Assembly: GCA_035293405.1 (NCBI GenBank)
Contig: DATDOE010000104.1
Span: forward strand, 10,327 to 74,326
Length of the DNA stretch: 64,000 bases
Direction: 5' to 3'
Source of the DNA: Gp6-AA40 sp035293405
GTDB taxonomy: Bacteria; Acidobacteriota; Vicinamibacteria; Vicinamibacterales; UBA2999
Every line of letters starts with the position of its first letter. Position 1 is the first letter of the stretch. Positions 59,627-64,000 of this stretch are shown here, one piece after another. The notes under the pieces were generated by a model. The model saw only the letters and a list, made by a program, of their open reading frames with translations. It ran no database searches and was not told the origin of the DNA. A program made the translations under genes and the position numbers.

Positions 59627-60592
59627 TCAGCTGAGGAGCGCCAGCAGCAGGCCCTTCTCCGTGTGCAGGCGGTTTTCTGCCTGCTGGAACACAACCGATC
59701 GCGTCGAATCGATCACCTCTGCCGACACCTCTTCGCCGCGATGCGCTGGAAGGCAATGCATGAAGATGGCGTCCGGGGCAGCCCGTTCCAATAGGGTTTC
59801 AGTCACTTGAAAGCCAGCAAATACGCGCCGCCGCTCCTCTGCCTCGGTTTCCTGTCCCATGCTGATCCACGTATCCGTGTACACAACGTCGGCACCTTCC
59901 ACGGCTTCTTCAGGCGAACGCACGACACGACAGGCGGTCCCCTTGACCATCTCGTGTTGCCCGGCCCAGACCAGGACGTCGGGTTGTGGCTCATACCCCG
60001 GCGGCGACGCAATTGCCATGCGTACGCCAAGCAGCGCGGCACCGAAGACCAGCGAGTTCGCCACGTTGTTCCCGTCGCCGACGAACGCGAGACGCAGTCC
60101 CGTCAACCGCTTCTTGATGTCGTGCATCGTCAGGTAGTCGGCCAGCGCCTGGCAGGGATGACTGAAATCGGTGAGCCCGTTGATCACAGGAATCGAGGCA
60201 AGCGTGGCGAGGCGCTCAACGAGGTCGTGCGCGAAGGTCCGGATCATGAGTCCGTCGACCAGATGGTCGAGCGTTCGTGCCACGTCCTCGAGCGTTTCGC
60301 GTCCGTGCAGACCGATGTCCTGGGGGCCGAGATCGATCGCCTGGGCTCCGAGTTGATAAACAGCCACATGGAACGACACCCGCGTCCGGAGCGAGGGCTT
60401 CTCGAAGATCGTGGCGAGCGTCTTGCCGGCAAGCGCCTGCGCGTAACGTGCAGGCTGCTCCCGGACGTCAGCCGCGAGGGCAAGCAGCGCAAGCAGTTCG
60501 TCGCGCGTCAGGTCGCGAATCGAGAGCAGATCCCGACCCCGTAGGGGTGCGCAGGTGTCCTGCGGCGACGTCTTCACTAACGGCGCGGCCAT
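59627..60592 (-). CDS. argF: Ornithine carbamoyltransferase
   Basis: 321 residues from ATG 60592. Carbamoyl-phosphate motif FEKPSLRTRVSFHVAVYQLG (S-L-R-T-R), LMIRTFAHDLVERLA, VINGLTDFSHPCQALADYLT (H-P-x-Q), LAFVGDGNNVANSLVFGAAL, and FMHCLPAHRGEEVSAEVID, where HCLPAHRG is specific for ornithine rather than aspartate. It interconverts citrulline/phosphate and ornithine/carbamoyl phosphate. With carbamate kinase adjacent, a catabolic role (ArcB) is as likely as biosynthesis. Confidence 0.93.
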   Translation of the reverse strand: MAAPLVKTSPQDTCAPLRGRDLLSIRDLTRDELLALLALAADVREQPARYAQALAGKTLATIFEKPSLRTRVSFHVAVYQLGAQAIDLGPQDIGLHGRETLEDVARTLDHLVDGLMIRTFAHDLVERLATLASIPVINGLTDFSHPCQALADYLTMHDIKKRLTGLRLAFVGDGNNVANSLVFGAALLGVRMAIASPPGYEPQPDVLVWAGQHEMVKGTACRVVRSPEEAVEGADVVYTDTWISMGQETEAEERRRVFAGFQVTETLLERAAPDAIFMHCLPAHRGEEVSAEVIDSTRSVVFQQAENRLHTEKGLLLALLS

Positions 60593-60598
60593 ACGCTC

Positions 60599-61045
60599 TC
60601 ACCCGCGATTCTTGATGAGGAGCACTTCGACGATCTTCACGGCCGTGGCCTCGTCAATCTGAAGGACAGTCTGCAGTTCGTCGATGAACGCCTTCTCCTG
60701 GTCGCCAATGCGCCCGTCCGCCAACGCGAGATCGGCCGCGAGGGCGAACGTGGTCGCCCGCAAGTCGGAGGGAATCACTTTCGCGCACCCCGTGAGGATG
60801 GCTGGAAGGCCGTGCTCGGTCAGGAGGGCGATCGCACGATTGGCCAGTGCCTCCATCGAGCCGTCGCCTGCCTGACGCAGTACATGTGATGTTCCCAGTA
60901 TGCCCCCGATGCGCACCGCCTCCTCGGGGTTCACATTGCCGTCGACGGTGATGGCGGCGATGAGGAGGGAGGCGATGGCCTCCGGAACCGTGAGCGGTGG
61001 TGCACCGACCGGCGTGTGGTGGAGCGCCTTGTCAACAACGGACAT
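60599..61045 (-). CDS. TerB-family tellurite-resistance-like protein
   Basis: 148 residues from ATG 61045. TerB pattern: PEAIASLLIAAITVDGNVNP then EEAVRIGGIL, and ATTFALAADLALADGRIGDQ then EKAFIDELQTVLQIDE. The two acidic D-G-x-(I/V)-x-x-x-E turns are the putative metal-binding sites. TerB proteins associate with membrane stress and phage-defence systems of unknown mechanism. It heads the leftward carbamoyl-phosphate operon, six bases before the carbamoyltransferase. Confidence 0.88.
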   Translation of the reverse strand: MSVVDKALHHTPVGAPPLTVPEAIASLLIAAITVDGNVNPEEAVRIGGILGTSHVLRQAGDGSMEALANRAIALLTEHGLPAILTGCAKVIPSDLRATTFALAADLALADGRIGDQEKAFIDELQTVLQIDEATAVKIVEVLLIKNRG

Positions 61046-61322
61046 GACACACCTCTAGCGGAGTGTGCATTGCAACGGCGGCTGTCATGGCTCTCGCTCC
61101 AGGCGAAGCTTGTGTTCGACGCTCAGCACGCCAAAGATGCTTGAGCGATCTGCTCGGGGGCGATACAGCAAACGACGCGCCAGGCCTCTTCGCGCCGAAG
61201 TCCGTTCTGAATGGCCATATCCTCGACGTCGTCGGAAGAACCGAAGGACGAGGTGCGCAATCTCACGCACCGGCGCGGAAGAATTCGTGCTGCGCTTCCC
61301 GCGACTCGTTCGCCGATTTGCT

Positions 61323-61406
61323 TCAGGCCCCAGTGGAGAAGCCGCACGAACGACAGATCGAGGCGCCCTCGGAGAACTCCAGCGCCGCGAGGCAATCAGG
61401 ACACAG
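61323..61406 (-). pseudogene. C-terminal zinc ribbon of a NrdJ-like ribonucleotide reductase
   Basis: The minus strand ends in LCPDCLAALEFSEGASICRS then CGFSTGA. This matches the tail of B12-dependent ribonucleotide reductase, where two CxxC pairs flank an LEF-EGC-like core. Only about 28 codons remain, joined to unrelated sequence. Confidence 0.5.
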
Positions 61407-61414
61407 GCCGGCTG

Positions 61415-62118
61415 GCGAACAGAACGCAATCATCGAGTCTGACGGGTCGGCTCTGATCATCGCGGGCCCAGGCCGTGGGAAGACCGCCACAGCCTTTGCT
61501 GCCGCTGACGCCTGGCTAAAAAGAAACCCGCAGGGCGGCCGGGTGCTGTTCACGTCGTTTTCGAATGCCGCGGTACGCAGGATCGGAGAAGCAGCGGGCA
61601 TGTCTCTCAGGGCTCACGAGAGGCGTCTGCAGTTCAGGACGTTCCACAGCGTCGCAATGGAGGTGCTGCGTGACTTCGGCCGGGTTGGCGGCCTGAAGCG
61701 GCCTGTTAAGACACTCGATCAACCGGAAGAGCGAATGATCGCAGTCGAACGTGGCTGGGACCGGGAGTATCAACGGTTTCTTCAGGCCGAGAATCGTGCG
61801 CACCGTGAGCGGGGAGGGGGAGTCGATGGTAGGTCCGATGCCGTCGCTCGATGGGCGCAAGAGCATCAGTTGCCATACGAGGATGGGCACGTCCAATTGC
61901 CCGATGCGCGGCTCGAATACGAGGACCGAGATGGCCGCCGCGCCGTGGAGAACATCGAGGTAGTCACCCCGCATTACCGTGACTCTCACGCGGCGGCAAA
62001 GGTCCGAGCCGGATTCACGCGTTACCGCGCCATCGGTGCTCGCCTGGGTGGTCTTCGGACCACCGGCAGAAGCGGTCGCGGCGTGAACCCGCGGCTTGCT
62101 GAGGAACTCCTCCAGTGA
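61415..62118 (+). pseudogene. Chimera: UvrD-like helicase start plus tail of a mobile-element protein
   Basis: The frame is open back to GTG 61063, but conserved sequence starts only near EQNAIIESDGSALIIAGPGR then GKTATAF (Walker A), LFTSFSNAAVRRIGEAAGM and LQFRTFHSVAMEVLRDFGRV, the first motifs of UvrD/Rep helicases. About 110 residues later it switches to LPDARLEYEDRDGRRAVENI then EVVTPHYRDSHAAAKVRAGF and TRYR. I recall that pattern as the C-terminus of a family of element-borne replication/relaxation-like proteins. Neither part can be functional as a helicase. Confidence 0.6.
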
Positions 62119-62310
62119 CGCGCGCCGACCAGATTCCCGCCGTCGCGAAGCTCGGATTCACCGAGCGCCAGGCGGGCTTTCTCGTCACCGTGTTGGTCCA
62201 TGCCGGCGTCTGTGTCGGTCTGCACCGGGCCGATTGTTCGCGGCCAGCACGTTGGACCGCTGTTCTCGGCAAAACTCGTTCGATGGTCTGAGCATCCGGT
62301 GCTGTCCAAG
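62115..62310 (+). pseudogene. Mobile-element winged-helix protein, N-terminal fragment, frameshifted
   Basis: GTG 62115, overlapping the previous stop (GTGA), reads VAKLGFTERQAGFLVTVLVH then AGVCVG and soon stops at 62291. One frame away sequence continues IVRGQHVGPLFSAKLVRWSE. This resembles the N-terminal domain of the same element protein whose C-terminus ends just upstream, so the two halves are in reversed order (C before N). Confidence 0.5.
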
Positions 62311-62641
62311 CCACCGGCGATTCGCGGAGTCATCCCGACGGATGGCTCGCCTGCGCGGGTGGACATGTCGGTCGGCGATCAGCTGAGACAGCGAGCCGCG
62401 ATGGGCGGTGAGAAGGAACGCGTCGAACTCGCTGGGTTCGAGGCGTTGTTGTCGAAGTGCATCGCGGACGCGCTTGTCGCGGAAGTGCGGAAAGAAGCGG
62501 AGTCGCACGGAGTGGACGTGCTGACATGGCTCACGCGCGACAAGCGTGCAGATGAATACCCGATACTGCGGATGGTAGCCACCAATCGCGCGGCGTTCGC
62601 CCATCGCCGGCGGCAGCGGATCACGCTCGCTCATGGCCGAA
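62311..62641 (+). other. Open frame without recognised function
   Basis: A continuous frame follows the element remnant (GVIPTDGSPARVDMSVGDQL, GFEALLSKCIADALVAEVRK, ILRMVATNRAAFAHRRRQRI). Composition is coding-like but there is no clear start, ribosome site or family motif. It may be a further piece of decayed element DNA. Confidence 0.35.
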
Positions 62642-62673
62642 GGGTTCCAGCTCCAACCTGCCCCTCCATACAG

Positions 62674-62698
62674 ATGTATGCTAATGTCTATACAGACG
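62674..62698. promoter_or_regulatory. Putative promoter/operator of the VapBC module
   Basis: TGTATGCTAAT resembles an extended -10 box, followed by GTCTATACAGAC, an interrupted GTCT-AGAC dyad, and GGAG before the antitoxin ATG at 62708. VapB antitoxins usually bind such dyads. Confidence 0.4.
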
Positions 62699-62707
62699 GA
62701 GAATCAA

Positions 62708-62977
62708 ATGGCAAAGACGGTCGCACGTCGGCCCAAGCGTGTCGCGAGCGGCACAGGGCGCCGTAGCCGACGAACCGGGTGGGTTCGCAAGAACGTGATC
62801 ATGGATCAGAGCAAGCTCGATGCGGCCCGACGTGCGCTCGGCGTCGAGACGGAGACTGAAGCGATCGACCAGGCTCTCGATCTCATTACGTTCGGAATGG
62901 AAGTCGCCAAGGGGATTGCGGCGGTCCGCCGAAGTGGTGGCGTCGACGACGTACTCGAAGATCGACGACCCGTGTGA
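62708..62977 (+). CDS. VapB-type antitoxin
   Basis: 89 residues from ATG 62708, with CGGAGA upstream. A basic N-terminus (MAKTVARRPKRVASG) leads to RKNVIMDQSKLDAARRALGV then ETETEAIDQALDLI, the ribbon-helix-helix pattern of VapB/DUF2191-like antitoxins, and a tail (VDDVLEDRRPV) that would wrap the toxin. The stop overlaps the toxin start (GTGA). Confidence 0.8.
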   Translation: MAKTVARRPKRVASGTGRRSRRTGWVRKNVIMDQSKLDAARRALGVETETEAIDQALDLITFGMEVAKGIAAVRRSGGVDDVLEDRRPV

Positions 62978-63429
62978 AGTACGCGCTTGATACGAATGTC
63001 TTCGTAGATAGTTTCCGCAGCGAAAAGGCCGAAGGCGAGCTGCTCGCATTCCTCAAGCGGGTGCTACCGTTCACCTTTCTCAGCGCAGTCGTGATGCAGG
63101 AATTGGCCGTGGGAGCGCGTTCCGAGCCGGCCACCCGTGATCTCCGCCGGTTGTTGTTCGAGCCTTTTGAAAAACGGAGCCGCGTGTTTGTGCCGTCGGC
63201 GGCGGCGTTCATGGAGAGCGGCAGCATGATCGCGTCGCTGGCCGCCCAAGAAGGGCGTCACGTGTCGGAGAATCCGTCGCTGCTCAACGACGCGCTGATC
63301 GCCTGGTCCTGTCGAGAGCAAGGGATCACGCTGATTACCCGGGACAGCGATTTCGATCGCTTTCTGCCATTCCTGCGCGGTTGGAGACACATCGCTCCGT
63401 GGCCCGTCATACCTTCGCGCCCTCCTTGA
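62974..63429 (+). CDS. vapC: VapC-type PIN-domain toxin
   Basis: 151 residues from GTG 62974, coupled to the antitoxin. PIN-domain acidic residues: YALDTNVFVDSFR (Asp), FLSAVVMQELAVGAR (Glu), NPSLLNDALIAWSCREQGI (Asp) and LITRDSDFDRF (Asp). VapC enzymes are Mg-dependent RNases cutting tRNA or rRNA. All four positions are intact, so it is probably active. It lies just left of the recombinase, as expected of an accessory cassette. Confidence 0.88.
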   Translation: MKYALDTNVFVDSFRSEKAEGELLAFLKRVLPFTFLSAVVMQELAVGARSEPATRDLRRLLFEPFEKRSRVFVPSAAAFMESGSMIASLAAQEGRHVSENPSLLNDALIAWSCREQGITLITRDSDFDRFLPFLRGWRHIAPWPVIPSRPP

Positions 63430-63555
63430 GCTGGTTCGCAAGCTGCTGGTGTTTGTTAAGGAGAAGGTCTCGACACGATGGCCCGCCTGCGCCTCAGGCT
63501 TCTGACCGTTCATCGTTTCTCTCCCTCGTTCCTCCGCGCGATTCCGCGAGTTTGA

Positions 63556-64000
63556 ACGCATTGTGCATTGGGGAATTCCGTTGAGCGTTGGCTTCGATTC
63601 CGAGTCAATAAGCCCATTCGTCGTGCCGAACCGGCAGCCGCGTCGAATCCGGAATGGGAGCACGTGTACTGCGCCGCGATCGTCGCGGCCAACACCTCAA
63701 TGCGGCCGGTCGAGGTCAAGCACCTGCGCCGGTGCGACGTCGATCTCGTCAAGCGTCTCCTGCACGTCCGACGCAGCAAGAATGAGACGAGCCACCGGGT
63801 CATCCCGCTCAACGCGTCGGCGATCGAAGCCGCTGCGCGAATGTTCGAGCGCGCGGACCTGCTCGGGCACACGGAGCCGGAGCACTATCTTTGGCCGGCG
63901 TGTCAGTGGGGACGGTACGATGCCACGAAGCCGATGCTGAAGTGGGACACAGCCTGGCGAGCGTTGCGTGACGAGGCCGGCCTGCACGGCCTGCGCTTCC
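63556..64000 (+). CDS. Tyrosine recombinase (integrase), 3' partial and 5' doubtful
   Basis: The frame is open from 63556 (a stop precedes it at 63553) to the window end. It carries the start of the catalytic domain: NPEWEHVYCAAIVAANTSMR then PVEVKHLRRCDVDL with the first catalytic Arg, LLHVRRSKNETSHRVIPLN with the beta-hairpin Lys, EHYLWPACQWG and AWRALRDEAGLHGLRF leading to the HxxR box just past the edge. The N-terminal DNA-binding domains are not in frame upstream, so the gene seems truncated at its 5' end. Confidence 0.8.

Noticed and set aside
1..64000. CRISPR arrays, rRNA genes, complete tRNAs, replication origin
   Set aside because: No regularly spaced repeats, rRNA-like stretches, full cloverleaf genes or DnaA-box clusters were seen.

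Overview
The window is a high-GC bacterial chromosome segment. The gene set (Tc/Rhs toxin, ISKra4 element, cyclic beta-1,2-glucan synthase, DUF4015 glycosidase, a large universal-stress island) is compatible with Acidobacteriota, perhaps Vicinamibacteria. No rRNA or complete tRNA is present, so this placement is inference.

Layout. (1) 1-9452: an Rhs/TcC-like protein, open at the left edge, whose C-terminal cargo is a GIY-YIG nuclease, followed 13 bp later by a giant TcA-like pore protein. Together they look like a Tc-type toxin complex with no immunity gene. (2) 9.5-13.7 kb is scarred accessory DNA: an ISKra4-family insertion sequence with recognisable inverted repeats, lying between two 5'-half tRNA-Ser-like fragments; a DUF433 antitoxin with a frameshifted DUF5615 toxin; and remnants of two defence-type genes. 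(3) 13.7-18.9 kb holds lipid and envelope genes (cyclopropane synthase, geranylgeranyl-reductase-like oxidoreductase, glycosidase-like protein, polysaccharide deacetylase), with decayed Hsp20 and MBL-hydrolase fragments between them. (4) 19.3-61 kb is a large stress/dormancy island resembling in content the DosR-type islands of other bacteria: UspA proteins, CBS, BON, Hsp20, CoA-binding protein, HAL2 phosphatase, phosphoribosyltransferase, cyclic glucan synthase, phospholipase D, CapA, MBL hydrolase, archease-RtcB, a ligase/ACP/acyltransferase fusion, PRPP synthase, HPF/cold-shock fusion, PolX, LigA, dodecin, and a cPGS-carbamate kinase-ornithine carbamoyltransferase-TerB operon. (5) 61-64 kb is a junction of gene fragments, a VapBC module and a tyrosine recombinase running off the right edge.

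Two patterns tie the island together. First, many of its transcription units are preceded by excellent sigma-54 elements (GG-N10-GC, usually with TTGC). At several of them a 15-bp near-palindrome, TTGGRAATTTYCCGC, lies about 75-100 bp further upstream, where an enhancer-binding activator would sit. This looks like an undescribed sigma-54 stress regulon. Second, the island is full of truncated, internally deleted or frameshifted copies of its own gene families (Hsp20, CBS, MBL, BON, cold shock, dienelactone hydrolase, response regulator, PEGA, PRPP synthase), as if it has been duplicated and eroded repeatedly. Many of these remnants were identified by comparing them with intact relatives in the same window.

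All family assignments come from motifs read by eye. No database search was run.
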